Shown here: one piece after another, positions 6,442 to 13,624 of the stretch
Position numbering within the stretch: the first letter of the stretch is position 1
Layout of the letters: every line of letters begins with the position of its first letter
Assembly: GCA_016764835.1 (NCBI GenBank)
Contig: JAESRD010000237.1
Coordinates: 1-14,413, forward strand
Reading direction: 5' to 3'
Source of the DNA: Paracoccaceae bacterium
GTDB lineage: Bacteria; Pseudomonadota; Alphaproteobacteria; Rhodobacterales; Rhodobacteraceae
DNA length: 14,413 bases
Translations under genes and position numbers: made by a program
Notes under the pieces: generated by a model
Database searches by the model: none
Seen by the model: the letters and a program-made list of their open reading frames with translations, nothing else
What the model was told of the DNA's origin: nothing

Positions 6442-8649
6442 CTAGTTCTCATCTGGAATTGTGAACCGATCGAGCAGGCTGTTGACCAAAGCTCGCGTTT
6501 CGCCGGTATCGGCCAACAGCGCATGGCGCACGGCCAACGGCGTGCCGTCAGGATCGGTATTTTGCGCGGTCAGTATCGCCGATGCTGCGTCTTGCAAAAG
6601 CTGGTCGCCCTCATGGGTGAGCTGAGCCCAAGCACCGGCCCGCCAAAGCGAGGCTTGCTCTGGCAGCGCCCCATCTGGCAAGGACAATGCGGCCAGCGCG
6701 GCGACATGATCGCCGTCATTGCTGTGCGCTTGGGCGATAAGGCCTGCGGCGCGCGGATCGCGCATACCTGCAAGTTCGGTGATCACCCGCTCAGTCTGGC
6801 CCATGGCCAAGGCGGCTTCGGCGCGCAGGTAGCGCCGCTCGTTCAGTGCCCCGCGATTCGCCTCGCCGAGCAATATGGCGCTGGCTCGTTCGGCAAAACC
6901 GAGCTCGAGCAACCGTGTAGCAACATCGTTTTCGGTGCTGGCGGTGGTGCCCGCTGGCAGGTGAGACATGGCATGATCCAAAAATACCGCGACTTCCGCC
7001 CGCGCGGTCATCTCAGCAACGGCCTGATCTTGTAGCTCCGCCTTTCGCCTGGCCCGAAAGCCGTTGATTTCCTCGTGCGTCAGGTCGATCGCCTCATGGT
7101 AGCGGCCCGCCGCGATCAGCGCACGGGTTTCGGCAATGGCCAATTCAGCTTCAACAGGCGCGCCTTGCATTTCAAAACGCAAAGCCGCCAGCAGGGCGAT
7201 TTCTGAGCCGGTTGGGACATCGTGCTCTTCAAGGGTCAGGTCTATCAGCCGGAGCATTGCCTCGGGCGACAGGTTGGCCGAATCTTCGACGATATCGTGC
7301 AGCTCATCAATCGCCGCCTCAACGCCTTGTATTTCTAGGATGATGTTGGCGCCGGTCAGCTCGGCGGCTTGGTCGCCGCCGGTGACAGCCGGCATGGCGG
7401 CCAATTGCAGGGCCTCGGCCAATGTCGGCTCGCCCGCATCAAGAAAGAGCTGGGCCAATCGCGAGCCAAGATGGCCGCGCAAGGGCGCAGGCAAGGTGCG
7501 AAAGCCCAGCGTGACGGCTGTGCGCACATCATTACCCATCCCATCAAGCGAGCCTTGCGCCAAAGCGGCCCAAAGCGCCACCGGTCGGGCACATTCTATC
7601 TGGTCAGAAAAGGTGCCATGCGCGCGCGGATCTTGGTCAACAATAAGGGCGACGGTCGCCAGAACCCGTTCTTCGAGCGTTTGCTCATCATTGAGCTGTA
7701 GTGCCACACGCGCCTCAGCGCCAAAGCCGAAATACAGATAGGTGCGGGCCAGCGCCAGTGTGGCTCCATTTTGGTAACGGTCAAATTCGCCGGTCAGACT
7801 GTCACGCCGCTCGGCAATGGCGAGGGCAAAACTTTTATCTGTGTCGACCCAATTACCAAGGTCAAAAAAACGATCATCCAAACAAGCATCTGGTGGCTCC
7901 ATATTGTGGGGTGTTGGCGGGTCTCTGTCGAGGCTGGTGCGCATGGCAAGGCCGGGCCCATTTGGGCCGACATCGTCGCGCGCTTGTTCGAGGGCATCCG
8001 AGAGCGCCAAGTCGGGCTCGACCGGCGGCAAAAGCCCGTTTTCTGGCAAGGTTACCAAGCCGAGAGTTGCCGCGCGGGCCAGCGATTCTGATATAGCGCG
8101 TTCGGTTTGAGCCACGATCCCGCTGGGCGGGGTGGCTGAAAATGTGTTGGGCAACGGCAAGGAAGCACTGCGGTTCTGTCGGGCCATGAGCACCGGCAAA
8201 ACATGCGACATTTCCGGCGCCGGTGTTTCACCAAAGGCCAGCACTTCAGGCGCAAGGATCAGTGGGTTTTCATTGGCAGATCCGGGCCGGGCCGGGCCAT
8301 CTTTAATGTCGATAACCAGCCAGTCTTCTTGCCAACTAAACACTTCGGCATGACAATTGTCACAGCCCAGTTCCAGTGACAAAAGACCGGGGCCGGGCAG
8401 ATCATAGCCCGCCAGACGGTCACGCGAGATCAGGTCAAAAATCCGCACAGGATCGTAGGTAACATCTTCGCCCAGATCGAGCAGATATTCACCAGCGCTC
8501 TGACGGCCAAAACGCCACTCAGCAGTGCTGGGCAGCGTCAGGACCAACCGTGTAAACTGGCCATGGTCACCTGAGCGGATGGTTACGGTTTGTGCCGCAG
8601 CCGGGACTGCAAGCAATGCCGTCAGAGCTGCGACCAAAAATCTTATCAT
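6442..8649 (-). CDS. Large periplasmic helical-repeat protein coupled to motA (735 aa), uncharacterised
   Basis: I do not recognise a named family. Residues 1-19 form a signal peptide (cut after PAAA, before Q20). Residues 20-118 look like a small beta-rich domain reminiscent of AMIN-type domains (FTRLVLTLP, EYLLDLG, WLVIDIKDG) and contain Cys96-Asp-Asn-Cys99-His100. Residues 120-250 form a Pro-rich linker. Residues 255-735 are an all-helical, Ala/Leu/Glu-rich solenoid resembling TPR repeats (e.g. ARTYLYFGFGAEARVAL at 301-317). Two further cysteines are at 256 and 353. The start overlaps the motA stop as ATGA (8646-8649), so it is made with MotA. A periplasmic scaffold that helps stator units sit around the motor is the best inference. 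Rhizobial MotC, a secreted helical protein served by chaperone MotE, is a possible functional counterpart, and a MotE-like gene lies just upstream of motA. Confidence 0.85.
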   Translation of the reverse strand: MIRFLVAALTALLAVPAAAQTVTIRSGDHGQFTRLVLTLPSTAEWRFGRQSAGEYLLDLGEDVTYDPVRIFDLISRDRLAGYDLPGPGLLSLELGCDNCHAEVFSWQEDWLVIDIKDGPARPGSANENPLILAPEVLAFGETPAPEMSHVLPVLMARQNRSASLPLPNTFSATPPSGIVAQTERAISESLARAATLGLVTLPENGLLPPVEPDLALSDALEQARDDVGPNGPGLAMRTSLDRDPPTPHNMEPPDACLDDRFFDLGNWVDTDKSFALAIAERRDSLTGEFDRYQNGATLALARTYLYFGFGAEARVALQLNDEQTLEERVLATVALIVDQDPRAHGTFSDQIECARPVALWAALAQGSLDGMGNDVRTAVTLGFRTLPAPLRGHLGSRLAQLFLDAGEPTLAEALQLAAMPAVTGGDQAAELTGANIILEIQGVEAAIDELHDIVEDSANLSPEAMLRLIDLTLEEHDVPTGSEIALLAALRFEMQGAPVEAELAIAETRALIAAGRYHEAIDLTHEEINGFRARRKAELQDQAVAEMTARAEVAVFLDHAMSHLPAGTTASTENDVATRLLELGFAERASAILLGEANRGALNERRYLRAEAALAMGQTERVITELAGMRDPRAAGLIAQAHSNDGDHVAALAALSLPDGALPEQASLWRAGAWAQLTHEGDQLLQDAASAILTAQNTDPDGTPLAVRHALLADTGETRALVNSLLDRFTIPDEN

Positions 8650-9512
8650 GCTGCATCCTTTGTCGCCTTCAGCGCTTCTTCGAGCTCAGTAAAGTCAGGC
8701 CGGCAATGGCCGGGTGTATTCTGGCGGCCAACCTCAATACAGATATTGGGCGAGTGACGGTGCAGGTTTGCCACCAGCACTTCGCGGATAAGCTGTTGAA
8801 AATGCCCATCATCTTGGACAACAGATTGCAGCCGGGTGCCAAATGGACCCACCAGACCGTAGGCCAAAAACACGCCCAAGAATGTGCCGACCAGCGCGCC
8901 GCCAATCATGCCACCCAGGATTTCTGGGGGCTGGTCGATTGAGGCCATTGTTTTAATAATGCCAAGCACAGCCGCAACAATACCAAGCGCTGGCAGACCG
9001 TCAGCCACCGCCTGCAACGCATGTGTTGAGATCAACGCATGGTGCAGATTTGCTTCAATCCGTTTCTCAAGCACTTCTTCGACCTGATGCGGGTCGTCAT
9101 AGTTCATCGTCGCCGAGCGCAAGGTGTCGCAAATGATCGCCACAACCTCTTTATCCTTTTGAATTTTCTCGTATTTACCAAAGACTGGCGACTCATCAGG
9201 GCCCTCGATATGTGATTCCAAAGCGACCGGATCAGCCCGCGCAATGCGGACCAACTCAAAGAGTAAACAGAGCAAGTCCTTATAGTCATCATGCTTCCAT
9301 TTCGGCCCTTTGAAAATTTTGCCGAAATCTTTGAGCGTCTGTTTGATCGCCGCGCCATCATTGGCGATGGCAAAAGCACCGACCGCCGCGCCAACAATCA
9401 TCATCAGCTCGAACGGCGCGGCTTTCAAAATGATACCCATTTTGCCGCCGGCCAGAACGTAGCCGCCAAATACCATCACGAAGATGATAATAATTCCGAT
9501 TATACCGACCAT
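8646..9512 (-). CDS. motA: Flagellar motor stator protein MotA (288 aa)
   Basis: MotA is the membrane proton-channel subunit of the stator; it presses on FliG in the rotor. The sequence aligns by eye with E. coli MotA over its whole length: FGGYVLAGG near the N-terminus, the cytoplasmic loop, and DGLPALGIVAAVLG and VGTFLGVFLAYGLVGPFG in the last two membrane segments. Key residues are conserved: Pro174 and Pro223 match E. coli Pro173 and Pro222, and Arg92 and Glu99 match the FliG-contacting Arg90 and Glu98 (the spacing is one residue shorter here). Length is normal. The ATG at 9510-9512 is preceded by GGGGTGGA, a good ribosome site. Unusually, motB does not follow; the coupled downstream gene encodes the 735-residue periplasmic protein. 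The gene is separated from the upstream MotE-like gene by 129 bp and may have its own promoter. Confidence 0.97.
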   Translation of the reverse strand: MVGIIGIIIIFVMVFGGYVLAGGKMGIILKAAPFELMMIVGAAVGAFAIANDGAAIKQTLKDFGKIFKGPKWKHDDYKDLLCLLFELVRIARADPVALESHIEGPDESPVFGKYEKIQKDKEVVAIICDTLRSATMNYDDPHQVEEVLEKRIEANLHHALISTHALQAVADGLPALGIVAAVLGIIKTMASIDQPPEILGGMIGGALVGTFLGVFLAYGLVGPFGTRLQSVVQDDGHFQQLIREVLVANLHRHSPNICIEVGRQNTPGHCRPDFTELEEALKATKDAA

Positions 9513-9641
9513 TGGTCCACCCCACGTGTTTAACTATTACCCAGTTCAAACATGACTGAGAGGTGTTAAAACTTCCTCGACAGAGGCCAAAGACAGCCGT
9601 GAAGAAATAGGTAAATTTTAGTCAAGCTGGCGCGCGGCAGG
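9513..9641 (-). promoter_or_regulatory. Gap upstream of motA, possible promoter region
   Basis: This 129-bp non-coding gap separates the MotE-like gene from motA on the same strand. On the minus strand it contains TTGACT (9625-9620 read backwards), which matches five of six bases of the vegetative -35 box, but I see no good -10 element 16-18 bases on. AT-rich patches with TTAAAA and TTTAAC occur nearer to motA. No clear hairpin with a T-tract is present, so readthrough from the fliL transcript is possible. A promoter is suggested mainly by the length of the gap among otherwise overlapping genes. Confidence 0.3.
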
Positions 9642-10238
9642 TTACTGGGTTGGCACATTGGCATTTCGCCCAGCAATAACGACACTGACAGAATAGGCAG
9701 TGATCGGCTCTAGGTTGGTCATGACGGCAGCGGCGGCGTCTGACCGCATACGCGCAATAAACCCGGCGGCAAAATCTGGTGGCATTTCTTCGAAAAGAGC
9801 GGCTGCATCGACCGGTTTCATGTTCTCATAAACCGCGGTCAGCCGCATAATATCATCGTCCGCCGCCGCAGAGGCCAGCGCCAGTGTCGCCAAAAGTGAT
9901 TCTTCAGCAAGAGTTAGGGCGGCCAGTTTTTCATTGATTTCAGCCTCAGCCAGCCGCAAGGCCTGCATGCGGTCGGTCAACAATGCTTCGCGCGTTGCAA
10001 CTCGCTCTTCGCGCTGACGAAAAGCCTCAAGCAATTCGCCGGTCGGTAGGCCAGCTTCACAGGATGCGGGTTGGGCCATATCGGCCTCGTCATGTTGGGC
10101 AGCGGCACCGCTGGCCCAGGCAGCGCCTGCGCCTTCGCCCAAACGGATAAGGCCAGAAGCCACCAGCAAACCGGCAATAACGGCCAGTGCGCCACGGGCG
10201 CGCTTGGCCGGTTTTTTCTGTGCAGTATTTTGATTCAT
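9642..10238 (-). CDS. MotE-like flagellar protein with MgtE-N-type domain (198 aa)
   Basis: A basic N-terminus (QKKPAKRARG) is followed by one membrane segment at about 17-33, which places the rest in the periplasm. Residues 67-118 form a Glu/Arg/Ala/Leu-rich coiled coil. Residues 130-190 carry the MgtE-N-like helical signature YENMKPVDAAALFEEMP..FAAGFIARM. This arrangement (anchor, coiled coil, MgtE-N-like end) is that of the MotE family, known in Sinorhizobium as a periplasmic chaperone for the motility protein MotC. A single cysteine, Cys60, lies in the periplasmic part; Sinorhizobium MotE is reported to work as a disulfide-linked protein, so this cysteine may matter. Its ATG overlaps the stop of the preceding gene as ATGA (10235-10238), putting it in one operon with fliL. 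Family placement is by architecture and motif. Confidence 0.85.
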   Translation of the reverse strand: MNQNTAQKKPAKRARGALAVIAGLLVASGLIRLGEGAGAAWASGAAAQHDEADMAQPASCEAGLPTGELLEAFRQREERVATREALLTDRMQALRLAEAEINEKLAALTLAEESLLATLALASAAADDDIMRLTAVYENMKPVDAAALFEEMPPDFAAGFIARMRSDAAAAVMTNLEPITAYSVSVVIAGRNANVPTQ

Positions 10239-10588
10239 TGTGCAGCCTCAAGCGCGCCGCGGCGCGAAAAGAACGGGTTAACCGGTGCTTCGGCGGCTTT
10301 TGGCTCTGGCAGATCATGCATTGATGCGACCAGTAATTCGAGTTGCTGGGCGGCCATCTCAGCGCGCAAAGTCGCCTCTGTTAGCCGGGCAACCGAGCCC
10401 GCGGCCGCGCCTTGCGCCCGCGCCAATGCTTGTGACAGGTCATCAACCTGCGCCGAAAGCACGGCAACAGCGCCGCCAACCCCGCGCTCAAGATCAGTAA
10501 AGCGGCGCAATCTGCGCGCTAGAATATGGCAATAAAACCCTGCGCCGATAGCGCCTGCCAAGAGTAGTATATCTGCGATTAAAGCCAT
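10235..10588 (-). CDS. Small membrane coiled-coil protein of flagellar operons, DUF6468-like (117 aa)
   Basis: The start chosen is the ATG at 10588, preceded by a G-run (GGGGGG) at suitable distance; an in-frame TTG at 10612, directly after the fliL stop, is less likely. Residues 1-19 are one hydrophobic membrane segment (ALIADILLLAGAIGAGF). A basic patch HILARRLRRF follows, and then a helical coiled coil (about 33-90) ends in a disordered Pro/Glu tail with NPFFSRRG. The pattern of one membrane helix, basic RRL..F segment and coiled coil, together with its place between fliL and the MotE-like gene, fits the alphaproteobacterial flagellar DUF6468 family as I remember it. Its function is unknown. 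The basic residues after the helix predict that the coiled coil stays in the cytoplasm, on the rotor side of the membrane. Confidence 0.8.
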   Translation of the reverse strand: MALIADILLLAGAIGAGFYCHILARRLRRFTDLERGVGGAVAVLSAQVDDLSQALARAQGAAAGSVARLTEATLRAEMAAQQLELLVASMHDLPEPKAAEAPVNPFFSRRGALEAAQ

Positions 10589-10612
10589 TCTGGCCCCCCG
10601 GGGTACACCCAA

Positions 10613-11107
10613 TTAGTTTAGTACGAATTCCATAATCAGCAGGTCACGGACCCGCCCTTCGCCAGTGACGACCTGCACCCGGCGCAACATTTGCGCTCTG
10701 AGCCGCATCAGCGATTCTCTATCTTCCAAATCATCTATCGAGACAGCCCGGAGATAGCCGTTGAGCACATCAACAATGCGCGGTTTGATCGATTCGACCT
10801 CTTCTTGGTACGCTGGCGGCACCTCTAGCTGTGCGCCGAATCGCAAGAAACTGTGCCCAGATCTGGCTGGCAAATTGATCAGCAACGGATCAAGAGCCAC
10901 AAAAGCGACCGGGCCAAGCTCGGGCACCATCGCCAAATCAACGTGCTCTTCTTCTTCATGCCCATCGCCGCTTCCGCCGATAAGCCCTTTCTGTACGGCG
11001 AAAAATCCGCCGCCTCCGCCCCCAATAGCCAAAACGATCCCTAAAATTAGAGGGAGTTTGGACTTCTTTTTTGGGGCTTCTTCTTCGACATCTGCTTCAG
11101 CGGTCAT
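10613..11107 (-). CDS. fliL: Flagellar basal body-associated protein FliL (164 aa)
   Basis: FliL is a single-span inner membrane protein that surrounds the stator and supports motor rotation. Here residues 1-15 are a charged cytoplasmic tail (EEEAPKKKSK), and 17-38 form a membrane helix with a Gly run (LPLILGIVLAIGGGGGGFFAV). A flexible acidic linker follows, and residues 63-164 are the periplasmic stomatin-like domain (PLLINLPA..GHSFLRFGAQLEV, then the helix with IKPRIVDVLNGYLRAVS and LL.MEFVLN at the very end). Length is typical. I chose the ATG at 11107, which has AGGG seven bases upstream. An in-frame ATG at 11143 would add 12 residues but lacks a ribosome site and would leave too little room for a promoter next to the CtrA-like box. 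It is transcribed away from fliF and heads the fliL/DUF6468-like/MotE-like operon. Confidence 0.95.
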   Translation of the reverse strand: MTAEADVEEEAPKKKSKLPLILGIVLAIGGGGGGFFAVQKGLIGGSGDGHEEEEHVDLAMVPELGPVAFVALDPLLINLPARSGHSFLRFGAQLEVPPAYQEEVESIKPRIVDVLNGYLRAVSIDDLEDRESLMRLRAQMLRRVQVVTGEGRVRDLLIMEFVLN

Positions 11108-11156
11108 GGCAGCCCTATGCGTTAATTTCGATAGAACAGACATAGACCAGTATTGG

Positions 11157-11171
11157 CTAACCGATTGTTAA
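11157..11171. promoter_or_regulatory. Near-consensus CtrA box between fliL and fliF
   Basis: CTAA-CCGATTG-TTAA matches the alphaproteobacterial CtrA consensus TTAA-N7-TTAA at seven of eight defined bases with the exact spacing. Its centre (11164) is 57 bases from the chosen fliL ATG and 66 bases from the fliF TTG, so one bound CtrA dimer could serve both divergent promoters. CtrA control of flagellar genes is established in Caulobacter and for flagella of Rhodobacterales. That this particular site is used is inferred. Confidence 0.5.
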
Positions 11172-11229
11172 GGCTCCTCGTTCAAGGATGAGCCCTGGGG
11201 CAGAAGCCCTGACTATCGGGAGAGACAGT

Positions 11230-12774
11230 TTGAACAGCGTAAGTTCCAGCACAACAGGGTCCGGCTTTTCGCGCCGACTTGTTGCCATTATCGCATCCCT
11301 TGCCGTTTTTGCGGCTGTGCTAGGCCTCGCCAGGGGCACAGGGTCACGCGATTTAACCCTGCTATATGGCGGGCTAGAGGTGCAGGTCGCTGGCGAAGTT
11401 CTTATCGCACTCGACCAGTTGGGGACCAATTATGAGGTCCGCGGCGGCGCTATTTATGTGCCCGAGACTGACCGCGACATGCTGCGCATGGCCCTTGCCG
11501 CCGAAGGATTGCCTGCCAATTCCACGCAAGGCTACGAGCTGCTCGACAACCTTTCTGGCTTTGGCACTACATCACAGATGTTTGATGCCGCTTATTGGCG
11601 GGCAAAAGAGGGCGAAATCGCCCGTACTATCCTTTCCAGCCCGCATGTCCGTGCCGCTCGCGTGCATATTTCGGCCTCCAATGGCCGCCCCTTTCAGCGC
11701 GATGTGCGGCCAACGGCGGCGGTGACAATCTCCACCGCTGGAGGTGAACTGCCACCCGGCTTTGCCCGTGCGTTGCGCTTCCTCGTTGCCTCCGCCGTTT
11801 CCGGGCTTGCGCCATCTGACGTGGCCATAATCGACGGCGAAGGCGGGTTGCTTGATGCTGAGGGCGACGCGACCAAAAGCGCCGATAGCCGCGCCGCAGC
11901 GCTGCGCCAGCGCGCTGAGCGGCTGCTCGAAGCCCGTGTCGGCTTGGGCAATGTTATTGTCGAAGTGGCCGTTGATACTGTCACCGATACAGAGACCATT
12001 ATTGAGCATGTCGTAGATCCTGACAGCCGGGTGGTTATTTCAACCGAGCTTGAAGAGCGCAGCACAACATCAGAAGATGGCGGGCTTGGCACGGTTACCG
12101 TGGCCTCAAACCTGCCCGATGGCGACGCGGCTGGCGGCGGCAGCTCATCAAGCGAAAATTCTGAGACCCGGTCGCTGACCAACTATGAAATATCTGAAAC
12201 CAACCGCGAAATTTTGCGGGTCCCCGGCGCTGTTCGACGCCTAACAGTGGCGGTGTTGGTAAATGATGTCACGGTTACCAATGAGGCTGGCGAAACCACC
12301 ACGGAGCCGCGCAGCGAAGAAGAGCTCAACGATCTGGGCCTATTGGTCTCGTCGGCAATCGGGCTTGATCTTGAACGCGGCGATGTCATCACCATCCGCT
12401 CCATGGCCTTTGTGCCGGTCGCCCAAGACGGCACTGAAGCAATGGAAATACCCGGCGCACCGCTCGACATTATGTCGCTGGTGCAGATGATCGTGTTGGC
12501 CGCTGTGGCGCTGGTTTTGGGCCTTTTCGTTGTCCGCCCAATCTTGGCCCCGACCAAACCACCGGTTTTGGCCAATACTGAAACACCATTGCTTGCCGGT
12601 CAAATCGCTGACGGCGCAGTGCCAGCGCTTGGCGCACCTGGCGAAGAAGGCGAAGACGGCGGCGGTTCTGACCCTGTCAGCCGCCTGCGCCGCCTGATCG
12701 AAGAACGCCAAGATGAAACCATTCAAATCCTGCAAAGCTGGATTGAAGATCCTGATACTGCGGGGCGTGCATAA
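11230..12774 (+). CDS. fliF: Flagellar MS-ring protein FliF (514 aa)
   Basis: FliF builds the MS ring in the inner membrane, the base on which the rod, switch and export gate assemble. From the chosen start the protein has a membrane segment at 16-34, periplasmic ring-building domains (YscJ/FliF type, about 40-210, with YWRAKEGEIARTI at 122-134), a Ser/Gly-rich low-complexity insert near 285-318, and a second membrane helix at 414-435. The C-terminal FliG-binding tail is at 481-511 (DPVSRLRRLIEERQDETIQILQSW). Length is slightly below the usual 540-570. The start is a TTG at 11230 with GGGAG seven bases upstream. The in-frame ATG at 11188 would add 14 residues, has AAGG directly abutting it (too close), and lies only 17 bases from the CtrA-like box. 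The next gene begins one base after its stop. Confidence 0.95.
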   Translation: MNSVSSSTTGSGFSRRLVAIIASLAVFAAVLGLARGTGSRDLTLLYGGLEVQVAGEVLIALDQLGTNYEVRGGAIYVPETDRDMLRMALAAEGLPANSTQGYELLDNLSGFGTTSQMFDAAYWRAKEGEIARTILSSPHVRAARVHISASNGRPFQRDVRPTAAVTISTAGGELPPGFARALRFLVASAVSGLAPSDVAIIDGEGGLLDAEGDATKSADSRAAALRQRAERLLEARVGLGNVIVEVAVDTVTDTETIIEHVVDPDSRVVISTELEERSTTSEDGGLGTVTVASNLPDGDAAGGGSSSSENSETRSLTNYEISETNREILRVPGAVRRLTVAVLVNDVTVTNEAGETTTEPRSEEELNDLGLLVSSAIGLDLERGDVITIRSMAFVPVAQDGTEAMEIPGAPLDIMSLVQMIVLAAVALVLGLFVVRPILAPTKPPVLANTETPLLAGQIADGAVPALGAPGEEGEDGGGSDPVSRLRRLIEERQDETIQILQSWIEDPDTAGRA

Positions 12775-12775
12775 T

Positions 12776-13342
12776 ATGCCCCGCCCTGCTTTTTTGGAAA
12801 GTTTTGAGTTGAACGGTGCGCCATCAGAGCCGCGCCAGTCGGGTGATTGGCTCGATGGTCATACCAAAGGCAAAATTGAAGGCGCGGAAGAGGCGCTGTC
12901 CAATAGCAGCGTCGCGGCGGCTGAACTTTCGCAAATTTTGGCCGATATGAAGTTCAGCTATGAAGAAGCCTGCGCGCATATTCAGGCATCTTTGCAACCG
13001 CTCTTCGCAGCACTTGTCGAACAAGTGCTGCCGGCGATGGTTGATGCATCAATGCGCCAACATCTGATCGCGATGATCGAAGATGCCGCCGCAAAAGACG
13101 GCAAATCGCCGATGACCCTATGCATCAACCCCGCGATGCTCGACGCCCTGCAACCGATATTACCGCTGGAAAATAGCCCCCCTTTAGAGCTGACCAGTGA
13201 CCCAGCCCTGCCGCGCGGGCGCGCTTATCTGCGCAGCGGCACCGCCAATACAGTGCTTGACCTCGACGCCTTCCTTTCTGCCGTCAACGAAGCATTGCCC
13301 GCCCTAGACCATGAAAAACAACTGAGGATCGACCATGGATAA
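12776..13342 (+). CDS. FliH-like flagellar export/assembly protein (188 aa)
   Basis: FliH holds the export ATPase FliI in check and links it to the C-ring through FliN. The protein is soluble. Residues 1-30 are a variable N-terminus (MPRPAFLESF), 33-70 a helical, Glu-rich stretch, and 70-105 a helix with ASLQPLFAALVEQVLPAMV. Residues 110-175 give a pattern seen in FliH C-termini: a beta strand with LCINPAML, then a ..L.SDPALPRGRAYLRSG segment, then LDLDAFLSAV. Sequence similarity is weak, as is normal for FliH. The position between fliF and fliN supports the call. The ATG at 12776 lies one base after the fliF stop; an upstream in-frame ATG inside fliF is unlikely. The gene overlaps fliN by eight bases (ATGGATAA), which suggests coupled synthesis with its binding partner. 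Confidence 0.82.
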   Translation: MPRPAFLESFELNGAPSEPRQSGDWLDGHTKGKIEGAEEALSNSSVAAAELSQILADMKFSYEEACAHIQASLQPLFAALVEQVLPAMVDASMRQHLIAMIEDAAAKDGKSPMTLCINPAMLDALQPILPLENSPPLELTSDPALPRGRAYLRSGTANTVLDLDAFLSAVNEALPALDHEKQLRIDHG

Positions 13343-13622
13343 AGATGCAAACTCCAACGCCAGCGATCAGCACCCCTTGCGCGCTGTGCCCATTGAAATC
13401 ACCGTCTCCGTCGGCCGCGCCCGGCCGCTGGTGCGCGATCTGCTCGATATGGGCGAAAGCGCCGTGCTGCCGCTTGACCGCCATATCGATGACCCTGTCG
13501 AGCTGTGGATTGGTGACAGGCTTATTGCCCGTGGCGAGCTGCAAGAGCTCGATGGCGCAGAGGCTGGCCAGCTGGCTGTGCGGCTGACAGAAGTGGTCTC
13601 ACTTCCCGGCTCGGCGAGCTAG
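13335..13622 (+). CDS. fliN: Flagellar motor switch protein FliN (95 aa)
   Basis: FliN forms the lower part of the C-ring and binds FliH. Residues 1-16 are a short variable tail. Residues 17-88 are a SpoA/FliN domain: VPIEITVSVGRARPLVRDLLDMGESAVLPLDR, then DDPVELWIGDRLIARGEL, then a final strand ending in VRLTEV. The protein is at the short end for FliN, consisting of little beyond the SpoA domain. The ATG at 13335 has GAGGATC upstream and overlaps the end of the fliH-like gene. FliM and FliG, the other C-ring proteins, are not encoded here. FliN is followed by fliP after two bases. Confidence 0.95.
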   Translation: MDKDANSNASDQHPLRAVPIEITVSVGRARPLVRDLLDMGESAVLPLDRHIDDPVELWIGDRLIARGELQELDGAEAGQLAVRLTEVVSLPGSAS

Positions 13623-13624
13623 GT

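Noticed and set aside
6328..7035. 235-codon plus-strand frame covering the AT-rich gap and the 3' end of the 735-aa gene
   Set aside because: Mostly antisense to a clear coding region, no ribosome site, and no recognisable domain.
9625..9641. GC-rich imperfect hairpin (CTGCCGCGCGCCAG region) after the MotE-like gene as a terminator
   Set aside because: The arms pair imperfectly with no loop, and no T-tract follows; not a credible intrinsic terminator.
9540..9649. Inverted 7-mers ACCCAGT (9540-9546) and ACTGGGT (9643-9649) flanking the motA upstream gap
   Set aside because: They are short, about 100 bp apart, one copy is inside the MotE-like coding end, and chance is a sufficient explanation. 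There is no mobile element between them.
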